Positions 26,319 through 35,454 of a DNA stretch of 64,000 bases are shown in pieces; the stretch's first letter is position 1; every line of letters starts with the position of its first letter. The notes beneath the pieces were generated by a model. The model did no database searches, was not told where the DNA came from, and saw only the letters and a list, made by a program, of their open reading frames with translations. The DNA comes from Paenibacillus dokdonensis (GTDB lineage Bacteria; Bacillota; Bacilli; Paenibacillales; Paenibacillaceae). The stretch is from the NCBI RefSeq assembly GCF_004916975.1, contig NZ_STGQ01000001.1:1574993-1638992 (forward strand). Direction: 5' to 3'. A program made the position numbers and the translations under genes.

Positions 26319-27404
26319 ATGAAGGAAAGACTGTATTCAACCCATATCGCCTTGCTTGTATTTATGATTCAAACAGGCGTGGCAGCGCTGAGTTTGTCCA
26401 GAAAGGCAGCCGTCTACTTTGGTACGAATGGATGGCTGTCCATTTTGATCTTGGGCTGCGTGGCTGCGATTAATATTGTGTTGATTTCTGTCGTAAATCG
26501 GTTGGGCAACGGCATGTCGGTATTTGAAATCATGGAAAAATCCATTCCACGTTTCATTGTTATTCCCATTTACTTATTACTTGCTGCTTATCTGGCTGCC
26601 ATTGGATGTTTGGTCGGAAAGCAATATATCCATATATTTCAGCTCATTGCTTTCCCGACGGCTTCTCCTTTAATGCTGCAGGGCTGTTTCGATGTTCTGG
26701 TTTTATTTCTCGTGATCAAAGGAATTTACAATATCAGCAAGGCTGCGACTGTTTTTTCGTTTTTAATCTTGTGGATGGTGTTCTTATTGTTTGCCTTCTC
26801 GAATGATTTTGAGTTTGAACGTATGACCCCGTTTGTGTTTAAGGGAGGAAGAGATATGCTGGAGGGCGCTGTAGACATGTTTGCCGCGTTTGTGGGCTAC
26901 GAGCTGATTTTGTTTGTCATGCCATACGCTGACAGATCCAAAAAGTGGATGAGATCCGTCCAAATCGGTAATCTCATGACGACCTTGACCTATTTCTCTT
27001 TCGTGTTCATCAGCTTCGGTTTTTTTAGTCTGGGACAATTGAAAATCATGATTTACCCACTGCTGGACATGCTGGCATATATTCAGCTGCCTTTTGTGGA
27101 AAGATTGGAGAACATATTATTCAGCTTTCTGCTGTTCACGGTTGTAGTGACTTCCACGATGTACACCTGGTCTGCGGGCGAAGCGGTACATCATGTATTC
27201 CCCAAAGCGAACCGCAATATAATGGCGTTGTTTATCGTTTTTATCACTTTCCTGCTCTCGATCTTACCAGACACGCTGTATAAACTGGAATTATGGCTCA
27301 AGATTTTGAGCTATGGCGAGGCGGCTTTTTCATTTGCATTCCCTATATTTCTAATTCTGCTTCTGCTGATTCAAGGGCGAATGGGGGTCAAGAACCGTGT
27401 CTAA
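26319..27404 (+). CDS. Spore germination receptor B subunit, GerAB family (APC transporter fold)
   Basis: A 361-residue multi-pass membrane protein with about ten hydrophobic segments, of the amino-acid/polyamine/organocation fold. GerAB homologues bind the germinant directly. The N-terminus (LVFMIQTGVAALSLSRKAAVYFGTNGWLS) is typical. The SD AAAGGAAGG lies about 8 bases before the ATG. It starts 13 bases after the A subunit and overlaps the C-subunit start by 8 bases, which implies translational coupling. Works in the inner spore membrane with its A and C partners. Confidence 0.92.
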   Translation: MKERLYSTHIALLVFMIQTGVAALSLSRKAAVYFGTNGWLSILILGCVAAINIVLISVVNRLGNGMSVFEIMEKSIPRFIVIPIYLLLAAYLAAIGCLVGKQYIHIFQLIAFPTASPLMLQGCFDVLVLFLVIKGIYNISKAATVFSFLILWMVFLLFAFSNDFEFERMTPFVFKGGRDMLEGAVDMFAAFVGYELILFVMPYADRSKKWMRSVQIGNLMTTLTYFSFVFISFGFFSLGQLKIMIYPLLDMLAYIQLPFVERLENILFSFLLFTVVVTSTMYTWSAGEAVHHVFPKANRNIMALFIVFITFLLSILPDTLYKLELWLKILSYGEAAFSFAFPIFLILLLLIQGRMGVKNRV

Positions 27405-28542
27405 GCGCGGCTTAAAACTGTTCTTTGTATGTGTAGTACTTCTGGGTTCGGTTCTTCAAATGACTGGCTGCAACAAAAGTCAAAGAATTCTGGAAAAGCT
27501 GGCTATTGACCATACCATTGGTTATGACCTTGATGATGAACAAAAACTAAGCGTAACCGCGGCCATAATTAACCAGGGAGAAGGAGGGAGTGAAGTTAAA
27601 CAGGAGCTGATTACAGCGGAAGCGGATTCCAGCAAGGAAGCTAAAATCAAACTTTCCAGACAGACCAGCCGCAATATTGTTTCCGGGCAGCTCCGAAACA
27701 CGATGTACAGTATGGATGTGGCCAGTCAAGGAATCCGCAAGCTGATCGAAAATCTGGTGCGGGATCCTTCGATATCACCCCGGGTTAAAATAACGGTCGT
27801 TAATGGCTCTGTGCAGGAATTATTAAGCAGTAAATTTCCTAATCACCCCAATACCAGCCAATATGTTGATCATCTATTAGAAAAAAACTGGAAAAATCAA
27901 AACATTCCACAGGTTAACATATATCAATTTACAAGAGATTATTTGGATGACGGGGTTGATCCTGTAGCACCTATTGTACGAAAAAAAGGAGACAATGTGA
28001 TTGTTGACGGTCTTGCATTGTTTAAGGATGATAAGTATGTTGGAAAGCTAAGCCCGGATTATAATATGCTGTTTGCAATGTCCCGGGGCAAATACAGACA
28101 GGGTGAAATTTATATCAAGCTCGATCAGAATGATTCAGATGGCGCTGTTATGCTGGGCACCGTTAGCAGTGATAAGAAATTTAAAGTGTGGCGAAAGCGA
28201 AGCGGAGGCTTTGTGGTTGAACTGTTTCTGGAAGTCAAAGGGGATATCATGGAGTATACGGGAAATGTTCTTTTAAGTAATCATAAGGATATCATTACGA
28301 TTGAACACGGAATTTCCAAGTATATCTCTAACAAAATGGAGGATATGGTGGATATCATGAAAGACAAACGGGCGGATAATGTCGGTCTCGGTAAACAAGT
28401 CCGCAACAGCATCAGCTATAAAGAGTGGAAGAACATAAATTGGGATGAGCTTTACCCAGAAGTTACCTTTCGATGCACAGTGAACACCAAAATCAAAAGC
28501 ACCGGTGAAATACTGGAAATTCCGGTACCATCACGGGAATAA
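27397..28542 (+). CDS. Spore germination receptor C subunit, Ger(x)C family lipoprotein
   Basis: A 381-residue lipoprotein anchored to the outer face of the inner spore membrane. The signal peptide ends in a lipobox with Cys in MTGCNK (about residue 25). The family signature LAIDHTIGYDLDD follows, then two mixed alpha/beta domains. The start is GTG 27397 inside the end of the B-subunit gene. With the preceding A and B genes it completes receptor 1. A terminator shared with the convergent yhgE-like gene follows within 6 bases. Confidence 0.9.
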   Translation: MSKRGLKLFFVCVVLLGSVLQMTGCNKSQRILEKLAIDHTIGYDLDDEQKLSVTAAIINQGEGGSEVKQELITAEADSSKEAKIKLSRQTSRNIVSGQLRNTMYSMDVASQGIRKLIENLVRDPSISPRVKITVVNGSVQELLSSKFPNHPNTSQYVDHLLEKNWKNQNIPQVNIYQFTRDYLDDGVDPVAPIVRKKGDNVIVDGLALFKDDKYVGKLSPDYNMLFAMSRGKYRQGEIYIKLDQNDSDGAVMLGTVSSDKKFKVWRKRSGGFVVELFLEVKGDIMEYTGNVLLSNHKDIITIEHGISKYISNKMEDMVDIMKDKRADNVGLGKQVRNSISYKEWKNINWDELYPEVTFRCTVNTKIKSTGEILEIPVPSRE

Positions 28543-28547
28543 ACAAG

Positions 28548-28578
28548 AAAGACGCATCCAACAAGAATGCGTCTTTTT
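28548..28578. terminator. Bidirectional terminator between gerC-like and yhgE-like genes
   Basis: AAAGACGCAT / ATGCGTCTTT stem with a 9-base loop. T run on the plus strand and A run on the other, between two convergent stop codons 40 bases apart. Confidence 0.85.
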
Positions 28579-28581
28579 CAT

Positions 28582-30726
28582 TTAATGAATCAGTTTGCTT
28601 TCCTTGGCCTTTTTGACCAGACCCGCCGCAAGCTGGTTGATAACTCCTTTTAGTGCAAGACCAATAATTAAGGTGATTCCCGCATAAATACACATGATGA
28701 GAAGATCATTTCTGACGATACTCCATATGATTCCTCCGACAGATTCGCGCATCATGCTAATACCGTACGTAAACGGGAGAAAGGGATGTATCGCTCTAAA
28801 AAAGGCGGGTGTTGTCTGAATAGGAAATGTACCACCGGATCCTGCGAGCTGCAGCACCAGCATAACAATGGCCAAAGCTTTCCCAACATTTCCGAATACG
28901 GATACCAGAGTGTAGACAATCAGCATAAACACAGCGCTGTTGACCAATCCAAAGACAACAAACCAGGGCTTATCGACGACATAGGCTCCAAGGATAAACA
29001 TATCTCCAGTCGTTACGCAGATCGATTGAAGCAGAGCAAGGGTCAGAAAAGTTAAAAATCTGCCGAAATAGACTTCGTAGCTCTTATAGGAATGATCACC
29101 AAGCACTTCCGTGGTAACCAGCGATACTAACAGGGTAGCTCCGACCCATAACGCCAATGTGGAGAAAAAGGGTGACATGGCTGAACCGTAATTCGGTATT
29201 GGATAGAGCTGATTTTCCTTCAGAACAACGGGTTCAGCAAAAAATTGACTTTCCAGCTGGAAATTGTTTTTAAGTAGGTCGATAACTTCCTGTAAATTCC
29301 CTTCGGATTCGAATTCACGCATCCTTTGGGCCAGCTCGGAGACCTTGGCTTCGACCGCAGGCAGTTCTTTTTTAATCTCGCTTATACCTTGTGTGCCGAC
29401 AGTTAGTCCTTTGGAGGCATCATTCAAAATTTTCTTCACATCCGGCACGCTTTTCAGAGCATTATTCAGAACGGTACGCGTTTTCTCGGCAGTTTGCTGG
29501 GCTTTGCTGAGCCCGCTTAGAATGGCTGGCTGAATCTCGCTGTCATACCGGCTTATGATATCGCCCAGGATCTGCGAGGTATCTCCGGAAACCTGATTCA
29601 GGCGGTCAACCAAATCGGAAGCGGGCTTCTCGCCTTTTTTTACGGCGCTGCTGATGCTGCTGACGAGTGATTGCTGCTGTTTCATTTTATCCTGCACCTG
29701 CCTCAGCTTGGAGCTGACAAAACCGATCCGGTTACCCGAGACTTTGTTCAGCTGGTCAAACCAGTTGATGAGCTGGGTTTGAACCTTCAATCCGAGCTCG
29801 AGCCTGGATGAAACATGATCCAGTGTATCCGTTACCACCGAGGGATCCACATTGGGGTCCTTCAAAACAGAGGTAAGCTGCTGTGCCCCGAGTGCAGTCT
29901 GCTGAAGCAGCAGAAGATCCTGCTTTACATTCGGACCGATGTCTTTGGCTGCATCGGAAGCACTGGACAAAAAAGTATCGAGTCCAACGGCAAACTCCTG
30001 ACCATTCTTGGCTATATCGGTCACGAGGGGAAGATTCTTCTGTGCTTGACCAACAAGCTGATTCGTTTTATGTATATCATCCATGGCTACATTGACAGCA
30101 TTGTTGATCTCCGGAAAATTCTTCTCCAGCTTGAACACAAGCGAGCGGACCTTTTCAATGGTCGGCAGCTGCTCCTGCAGCTCGATGCCAAGATCGTTGA
30201 AAATTTTGAAAATGGCACCGTTCGCGGTTTTCACAAAGTTCTTGCTGACTTCCTGAATAATACCACTCGCTCCCGAAGAAGTAATCTTGGGGGAGACCGC
30301 GTTCACCTTTTCATTTACGTAGTACAAAATTTCAGCTTTGGAGGGATTGTCTGAAAGAACGGTAGCTATGGTTGCCGAAAAGCTTTCAGGGATGACGATA
30401 CTGGCGTAATAATCCCCGTGACGTACCCCTCTCATGGCATCCCCCTCGCTGACAAAACGCCATCCGAGCTTATGGTTGTCTTTCAGCGAATCGATCACCT
30501 CATTGCCGAGGTTAATGGCCTTGCCTTTCAGCGTTGTTCCCTTGTCATTGTTGGCTACAGCAATGGCTATATCGCCCGTGTTGCCATAGGGGTCCCAGGA
30601 AGCCTTGATATTAAACCAGGCATACAAAGAAGGCAGCATGACCAGTCCAAGGATGATGACCAGTGCCGCCCAGTTGGTTACAATGTTACGTATGTCTCTG
30701 CCAAAAATGAGTGCAATATTTTTCAT
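28582..30726 (-). CDS. YhgE/Pip family membrane protein
   Basis: A 714-residue membrane protein. TM1 (about residues 15-37, LVIILGLVMLPSLYAWFNIKASWDPYGNTG) is the hallmark of YhgE/phage-infection-protein N-termini. A long extracellular alpha-helical stalk (about 150-500) contains heptad-rich coiled coil. At least five C-terminal membrane helices (about 530-705) resemble ABC-2 transporter permeases. Lactococcal Pip is a phage receptor, and related proteins take part in type VII/ESX-like secretion; role here unknown. Start at 30726, where GGAG lies 5 bases upstream; the longer ORF from 30804 is not preceded by an SD. Monocistronic, convergent with the ger operon. Confidence 0.87.
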   Translation of the reverse strand: MKNIALIFGRDIRNIVTNWAALVIILGLVMLPSLYAWFNIKASWDPYGNTGDIAIAVANNDKGTTLKGKAINLGNEVIDSLKDNHKLGWRFVSEGDAMRGVRHGDYYASIVIPESFSATIATVLSDNPSKAEILYYVNEKVNAVSPKITSSGASGIIQEVSKNFVKTANGAIFKIFNDLGIELQEQLPTIEKVRSLVFKLEKNFPEINNAVNVAMDDIHKTNQLVGQAQKNLPLVTDIAKNGQEFAVGLDTFLSSASDAAKDIGPNVKQDLLLLQQTALGAQQLTSVLKDPNVDPSVVTDTLDHVSSRLELGLKVQTQLINWFDQLNKVSGNRIGFVSSKLRQVQDKMKQQQSLVSSISSAVKKGEKPASDLVDRLNQVSGDTSQILGDIISRYDSEIQPAILSGLSKAQQTAEKTRTVLNNALKSVPDVKKILNDASKGLTVGTQGISEIKKELPAVEAKVSELAQRMREFESEGNLQEVIDLLKNNFQLESQFFAEPVVLKENQLYPIPNYGSAMSPFFSTLALWVGATLLVSLVTTEVLGDHSYKSYEVYFGRFLTFLTLALLQSICVTTGDMFILGAYVVDKPWFVVFGLVNSAVFMLIVYTLVSVFGNVGKALAIVMLVLQLAGSGGTFPIQTTPAFFRAIHPFLPFTYGISMMRESVGGIIWSIVRNDLLIMCIYAGITLIIGLALKGVINQLAAGLVKKAKESKLIH

Positions 30727-30852
30727 GGGGTCTCCTACCTCGCCTGCGAAACGGTTTTTGTTAGTATTTCTTGGGGGCGAAGGGAACATACCCAAAAGCT
30801 GCATTTCCCCCGGTTACCCACAAGTTAACCATCCCAGGCAGTAGCGAAACGA

Positions 30853-31380
30853 TTACCAGTCCATCCGGCGGCTAAGCGAGGTGATATGTGCGAGATGATG
30901 ACGTCCATGCCAGGCATAGAGTCCAAGATGACGGTCAAGGCTGGTTTTTCCATTCACCGGATGCACATAGCTCCGCTGCCAATCCTTTTCCTTCATATGT
31001 TTAAACAGCAGCACCATACGCGCATGGATACCGTCCAGCATTTTAAGTGAAACCTCCGGTGCAGGGGCAATTGAATCGGCTAGGTCAGCCCATAATGCTT
31101 CTTCATAAGGCTTGATCACAGGTTCATCTTCGGTCAGTGCCAGCTTGATCCGCAGTAATGAATTCATATGGCTGTCCGCAAGATGATGCACAACTTGACG
31201 CACGGTCCAGCCGTCCGGGCGGTAAGGGGTGTCCAGTTGTTCATCTTTTAAGCTGTTAACGGCTTCTCTGACTTGAGATGGAAGCGCACGAAGCTGATCA
31301 ATCCAATAGCTGCGGTCGGCCGGGCTGATTGTTTCAAATGCTGTAAATTCTCCGATCGGGTAACGTAAATCTGAACTCAT
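30853..31380 (-). CDS. Bacillithiol transferase BstA-like, YfiT/DinB family
   Basis: A 175-residue four-helix-bundle protein of the DinB superfamily, YfiT branch. Members are metal-dependent bacillithiol S-transferases. The three expected metal histidines are in VVHHLADSHMN (about residues 61-71) and GRHHLAHI (about 160-167). YPIGEF at residues 7-12 is a YfiT signature. Start at 31380: GAGGAGG lies 8 bases upstream, while the ATG at 31413 lies before that SD. With the FosB-type enzyme at 11845 it indicates a bacillithiol-using cell. Monocistronic. Confidence 0.85.
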   Translation of the reverse strand: MSSDLRYPIGEFTAFETISPADRSYWIDQLRALPSQVREAVNSLKDEQLDTPYRPDGWTVRQVVHHLADSHMNSLLRIKLALTEDEPVIKPYEEALWADLADSIAPAPEVSLKMLDGIHARMVLLFKHMKEKDWQRSYVHPVNGKTSLDRHLGLYAWHGRHHLAHITSLSRRMDW

Positions 31381-31662
31381 AACATGTACCTCCTCAATAA
31401 TTGTGGGTTCCATTAATTAATCCCAATTGCCCTGTTATTACTATATGGCTGAGACTCGAACAAAACGATATTTTTCACAACTTTATCATAACATTGGTCG
31501 CAATCTGTAGATTTTTTTCAATGTAGACCGAACGGCTCCCGCTCTGAAAGCGTATAGAATGTAAGCAGGTGGTGGTTGGGTCGGCTCTATAAAATCTGTA
31601 CCCAAATATTCCCATTGCCGCTATAATAGGAGCTACATTCGACATGAACGGAGTGCGGACCT

Positions 31663-32934
31663 ATGAAATGGAACCGGTCTTACTGGGGATTCAGTCTTTT
31701 CTTCTTTGTTCAATATTTCGGTTTTTCGTCGGTTATGTCCTTATTCGGCATATGGCTGGGACAGGCCGTGGGGCTCGATGGCACGGAAAAAGGGATCGTA
31801 TTTGCGATCAACTCGCTCGGGACGCTGTGCTTCCACCTGCTGTATGGCTATATTTCGGATAAAATAGGTCTGCGCAAGCATCTGTTAGCGATCATCATCG
31901 GATTGCTCTTGCTCGCAGGGCCTTACTTCCAGTTCGTCTATGGCCCGCTGCTGCACAACAGCATATGGATTGGAGCGATCGCAGGCAGCATTTACATGGG
32001 AGCTACCTTCAGCTCGGGTAACGCGGCGATGGAATCCTTTATCGAGAAGATCAGCAGGCTAAGAGCCTTTGAATACGGCAAGGCAAGAATGTTCGGATCG
32101 TTGGGCTGGGCGGTCGCTACGTTTTTTGCTGGCCAGACCTTCAATCTCAATCCCAATTGGAATTTTTGGATATGCACAGGCACTGCGACCCTACTTGCCT
32201 TTTTGCTGTTCAGGACTAAGCTCCCGGTGGCTGGTACGGATACAGAAGAAGGAAATCAAGCATCAGCCAAATCCTCCGAACCGTTCCGATTTACCGATAT
32301 CCAGCGCCTGGCTCAAAATCCGAAGTTCTGGGCATTCGTTCTGTACATCATGGGTGTAATGTGCCTGGTTCCGGTTTATGATCAGCAATTTCCGGTCTAT
32401 TTTTCCTCTTTGTTTGAATCCAGTGAAACCGGGAATCGCATGTATGGCTATTTGAACAGTGTGCAGGTATTTGCGGAAGCGCTATGTATGTTTCTTGCAC
32501 CTGCCCTGATCAACAAAATAGGCCCCAAAAGGGGCCTGCTGCTTGGCGGGATGCTCATGTTCGTTCGCATCTTTACATCAGGGATTGTTGATGGGCCGCT
32601 GGAGGTCGGAGCCACCAAGCTGATTCAGGCTTTTGAGCTCCCCGTGATGCTGATCTCCATTTTCAAATATATCCGGATGCACTTCGATTTGCGGGTTTCA
32701 TCCACCATGTATCTAGTCGGGTATCAGTTTACCGGCGCTCTTGGGGGTTCGGTCATGTCACCGATTGCCGGGAGACTATATGATAATATCGGGTTTTCAC
32801 ATACCTATCTTTGGATGGCAGGATATATACTGCTGTTCACACTTATTGCCGTATTCACACTTTCCGGCAATGTGAAAGAGACTGCTCAAGGGATATTATA
32901 CCGAGCCAGCTCGGAAACGGTGACAAAGCGGTAG
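31663..32934 (+). CDS. LacY-type MFS oligosaccharide:H+ symporter family transporter
   Basis: A 423-residue transporter with twelve predicted transmembrane helices. The N-terminal YWGFSLFFFVQYFGFSSVMSLFGIWLGQAVGL resembles the oligosaccharide:H+ symporter branch (LacY, RafB, CscB). The loop 2-3 motif is GYISDKIGLRKHL (about residues 63-75). FEYGKARMFGSLGWA is in the fifth helix region. Probably imports a di- or oligosaccharide with protons; the sugar is unknown. The ATG follows GGAG by about 10 bases. Its 3' end overlaps the convergent deacetylase gene by 49 bases. No hydrolase is adjacent. Confidence 0.85.
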   Translation: MKWNRSYWGFSLFFFVQYFGFSSVMSLFGIWLGQAVGLDGTEKGIVFAINSLGTLCFHLLYGYISDKIGLRKHLLAIIIGLLLLAGPYFQFVYGPLLHNSIWIGAIAGSIYMGATFSSGNAAMESFIEKISRLRAFEYGKARMFGSLGWAVATFFAGQTFNLNPNWNFWICTGTATLLAFLLFRTKLPVAGTDTEEGNQASAKSSEPFRFTDIQRLAQNPKFWAFVLYIMGVMCLVPVYDQQFPVYFSSLFESSETGNRMYGYLNSVQVFAEALCMFLAPALINKIGPKRGLLLGGMLMFVRIFTSGIVDGPLEVGATKLIQAFELPVMLISIFKYIRMHFDLRVSSTMYLVGYQFTGALGGSVMSPIAGRLYDNIGFSHTYLWMAGYILLFTLIAVFTLSGNVKETAQGILYRASSETVTKR

Positions 32935-33632
32935 CCTCTATTTTTTAGCTCCGGCAATATTTCTTTCAGCGCATCAATGGTTTGCGATTTTCCTTCAACA
33001 TGATCATGCATCAGAACGATATCGCCATTCCTTGCATTACCTAGTACTTTATTGACAATTTTCCGGACGCCAGGCCGATTCCAGTCCCAGGTATCCTGAT
33101 GCCAGGACCACATGACCACCAGATAGCCTTCCTTTTTGCAGGTCTCTATCATCCGATCGCTGTAGTAACCACCCGGCGGACGGAACAGATAAGACCTTTT
33201 TCCCGTTGCTTTGAAAATGGCATCCTGCGTACGGTTTAGCTGGCTGGAGATGCTTTCTACGGAACTCCTGCGGTTGAAGTAGGCATGATCATAGGTATGA
33301 TTCCCCAGCTCATGTCCTTCGGCTACTGCTCTGCGCGCAAGCTCCGGATTTTTCTCCACCTGTTTTCCGACAACGAAAAAAGTTGCTTTTGCATCATATT
33401 TTTTGAGCAAATCCAGAATATGCGTGGTTTCATCCGGGTCTGGTCCATCATCAAACGTAAGCGCAATCACCTTTTCTTTATTCGGTATCTCCCAGATTAC
33501 ATCCCCGCGCTGCTCATAATATTCCCGCCCTTTATTTCCGGAAGGAGCTGCAGCGGCAGCGGGGGAGAGGATCTCCATAGCCAGGATGGCAGCACATGCG
33601 GTCAGCAGGGAACGACGTATGTAAATATGCAT
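32886..33632 (-). CDS. Polysaccharide deacetylase (carbohydrate esterase 4), secreted
   Basis: A 248-residue NodB-homology enzyme with an N-terminal signal peptide (MHIYIRRSLLTACAAILA... cleaved after AAAAA). It removes N-acetyl groups from peptidoglycan or chitin-like polymers outside the cell. Motif 1 is TFDDGPD (metal Asp and base), motif 2 is GNHTYDH (metal His), motif 3 is RPPGGYY and motif 5 is IVLMHDH. Start at 33632 with the SD AAGGAGGG about 10 bases upstream; the frame is open to 33719 without an SD. It resembles the PdaA/PdaB-like group of spore formers. The last 49 bases overlap the MFS gene tail to tail. Confidence 0.88.
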   Translation of the reverse strand: MHIYIRRSLLTACAAILAMEILSPAAAAAPSGNKGREYYEQRGDVIWEIPNKEKVIALTFDDGPDPDETTHILDLLKKYDAKATFFVVGKQVEKNPELARRAVAEGHELGNHTYDHAYFNRRSSVESISSQLNRTQDAIFKATGKRSYLFRPPGGYYSDRMIETCKKEGYLVVMWSWHQDTWDWNRPGVRKIVNKVLGNARNGDIVLMHDHVEGKSQTIDALKEILPELKNRGYRFVTVSELARYNIP

Positions 33633-33806
33633 TGGTTCCGATCCCTCCTTGATGAAGTGATATACATAGGTCCGTCCGTAAAGTCCGTTGGTAGTATGCG
33701 ACATGCCATGCGTAAACATACATCCGCCGCATCAAGGCAGGCATTTTTCTCCGCTTCATGCTACAATATTCTGGAACTTAAGGCCATTTTTTTTCGGGAG
33801 GAAGCT

Positions 33807-34643
33807 ATGTCTTATAAGCAAATTAAATGGATGATATTATTTGTTCCCACCTTGACGGTAGGTTTATGGGAATATTTGCGGCATACGCTGCTAATGCCAT
33901 ATATATCAATGGAAGCAGGGAATTTCTTGACGCCGGTGTTCGTATTTTTGATCAGTATGACGCTGTTAAGCCAGCTGTTTAGCAGACTGGAGCAGGTACA
34001 GGAGGAGCTGAATAAGGAAAGGGCCGAGAACGCGGCATTAGCCGCCAGAGACTTGCTGGCACGAGAGCTGCATGATGGTATTGCACAATCGCTGTTTCTT
34101 CTTTCGGTTAAGATGGATCGTGCAGAAATTCGTCAGAAAGGTGTGCAGGAGCAATCGGACTTTAAGGAAATGCGGAAGCTGGTCCATGAGGTCAATAGGT
34201 ATGCTAGACAGGCTATTGCGAATCTGAGGTTCCCGGCACAAACAGATGAGAAGCTGTATGAGGATTCTCTAAAATCAAGGATTGAGCATACGGCAAAGGA
34301 AGCCTTCCTTCATCCGGTCATTATATGGTCCATTCCTGACGAATCTTTTAACGCCAAGGAAAAGGTGGAGCTGCTCGCATGCATCCGCGAAGCGCTTCTC
34401 AATATTCAAAAGCATGCGCATGCAGAACAAGTCTCGGTCATCGGTAGTGGAGACGAAATCGCTTGGACCGTACGGATTGATGATAACGGAAGAGGCACAA
34501 AGCTTGATCCTTTTCATATGAAGGACAGATACGGTCTTCGGATCATGAAAGAACGGGCGGAGGAGCTGCATTGGCAGGTTAATTTTATTTCCTTGCAGCG
34601 GGGAAGCAGAGTTGAAATTCGAAAAGGGGCTGATATATCGTGA
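33807..34643 (+). CDS. NarL-type sensor histidine kinase
   Basis: A 278-residue membrane kinase with two N-terminal helices (about residues 5-25 and 40-58) and a very short external loop, so it probably senses within the membrane. A HisKA_3 dimerisation helix has the phospho-acceptor His in ARELHDGIAQS (about residue 93). A HATPase domain has DDNGRGTK and YGLRIMKERAEEL. Start at 33807, 5 bases after GGGAGG; the longest ORF from 33285 is antisense to the deacetylase gene and is rejected. Its stop overlaps the regulator start by GTGA, so the two are a coupled two-component system. Confidence 0.9.
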   Translation: MSYKQIKWMILFVPTLTVGLWEYLRHTLLMPYISMEAGNFLTPVFVFLISMTLLSQLFSRLEQVQEELNKERAENAALAARDLLARELHDGIAQSLFLLSVKMDRAEIRQKGVQEQSDFKEMRKLVHEVNRYARQAIANLRFPAQTDEKLYEDSLKSRIEHTAKEAFLHPVIIWSIPDESFNAKEKVELLACIREALLNIQKHAHAEQVSVIGSGDEIAWTVRIDDNGRGTKLDPFHMKDRYGLRIMKERAEELHWQVNFISLQRGSRVEIRKGADIS

Positions 34644-35317
34644 ATTATTTTCGGGTATTGATCGCAGATGATTCTGCACATGCGCGTGAAGCTGTACATG
34701 AGATCCTGGCTGCCGATGACTCGTTTGAGATCATAGGGCTGGCCCAAAGCGGTGAAGAGGCGATTTCCCTGACGGAAAGCCTCATGCCGGATTTAATTCT
34801 AATGGATATTCAGATGCAGGGAATTGGCGGGCTGGAGGCGACCCGTCAGATCAAACTGCAGTATCCGTACGTCAAGATTGTCATTATCACCGTCTCTGAT
34901 GATGCATCACATCTATTTGAGGCCCTTAAACAGGGGGCGCAGGGATATTTGCTTAAAAATTTATCACCCTCTACCTGGATCGAATATCTGCGTGCCATTA
35001 TGAGTGACGAAGCACCCCTTAGCCGGGAGCTGGCAACGCAAATTCTAAGAGAATTTCCGCTGGTGGTGAAAAGTCCGGAGCATCATGAAACACTGACCAA
35101 CAGGGAGCGAGAAATTCTGAATTGGGTTGCTTCAGGATTGACCAACAAAGAGATTGCCGCAGAGCTGCATATTTCAGATCAGACGGTAAAAAATCATCTC
35201 AAAAACATTCTGCAAAAGCTGCATCTAGAGAATCGGGTTCAACTCACACGATATGCCCTGGAGAAAGGCCTCGTCGGTCGTAAGCCGGGCTTGTTTACCA
35301 AGCTGTGGAAGGAATAA
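34640..35317 (+). CDS. NarL/FixJ-type response regulator
   Basis: A 225-residue regulator. The receiver domain (about residues 5-122) has acidic pocket ADD, phospho-acceptor Asp in LILMDIQMQG (about 55), and Lys in YLLKNLS. A LuxR-type helix-turn-helix follows (about 150-210, LTNREREILNWVASGLTNKEIAAEL). The GTG start overlaps the stop of the kinase gene by four bases. Target genes are not evident; neighbouring cell-wall deacetylase and spore germination operons are candidates only by position. A strong terminator follows. Confidence 0.9.
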   Translation: MNYFRVLIADDSAHAREAVHEILAADDSFEIIGLAQSGEEAISLTESLMPDLILMDIQMQGIGGLEATRQIKLQYPYVKIVIITVSDDASHLFEALKQGAQGYLLKNLSPSTWIEYLRAIMSDEAPLSRELATQILREFPLVVKSPEHHETLTNREREILNWVASGLTNKEIAAELHISDQTVKNHLKNILQKLHLENRVQLTRYALEKGLVGRKPGLFTKLWKE

Positions 35318-35348
35318 ATCAGACAATCCCCCAATATTATCTCGCAGC

Positions 35349-35381
35349 AAGGACAGAAAGCGCATGCTTTCTGTCCTTTTT
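35349..35381 (+). terminator. Terminator of the two-component operon
   Basis: A perfect 13-bp stem, AAGGACAGAAAGC / GCTTTCTGTCCTT, closes a GCAT loop and is followed by T residues. Confidence 0.9.
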
Positions 35382-35454
35382 GTCGTCCGCTCATTTGGAT
35401 GAAAGAGTCCATATATGGAAATAATAAGCTCATCGAACAACAGGGGGGAGGCAT

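Noticed and set aside
33285..33806. N-terminal extension of the NarL-type kinase
   Set aside because: The extension is antisense to the deacetylase gene and lacks an SD, while GGGAGG sits 5 bases before the ATG at 33807.
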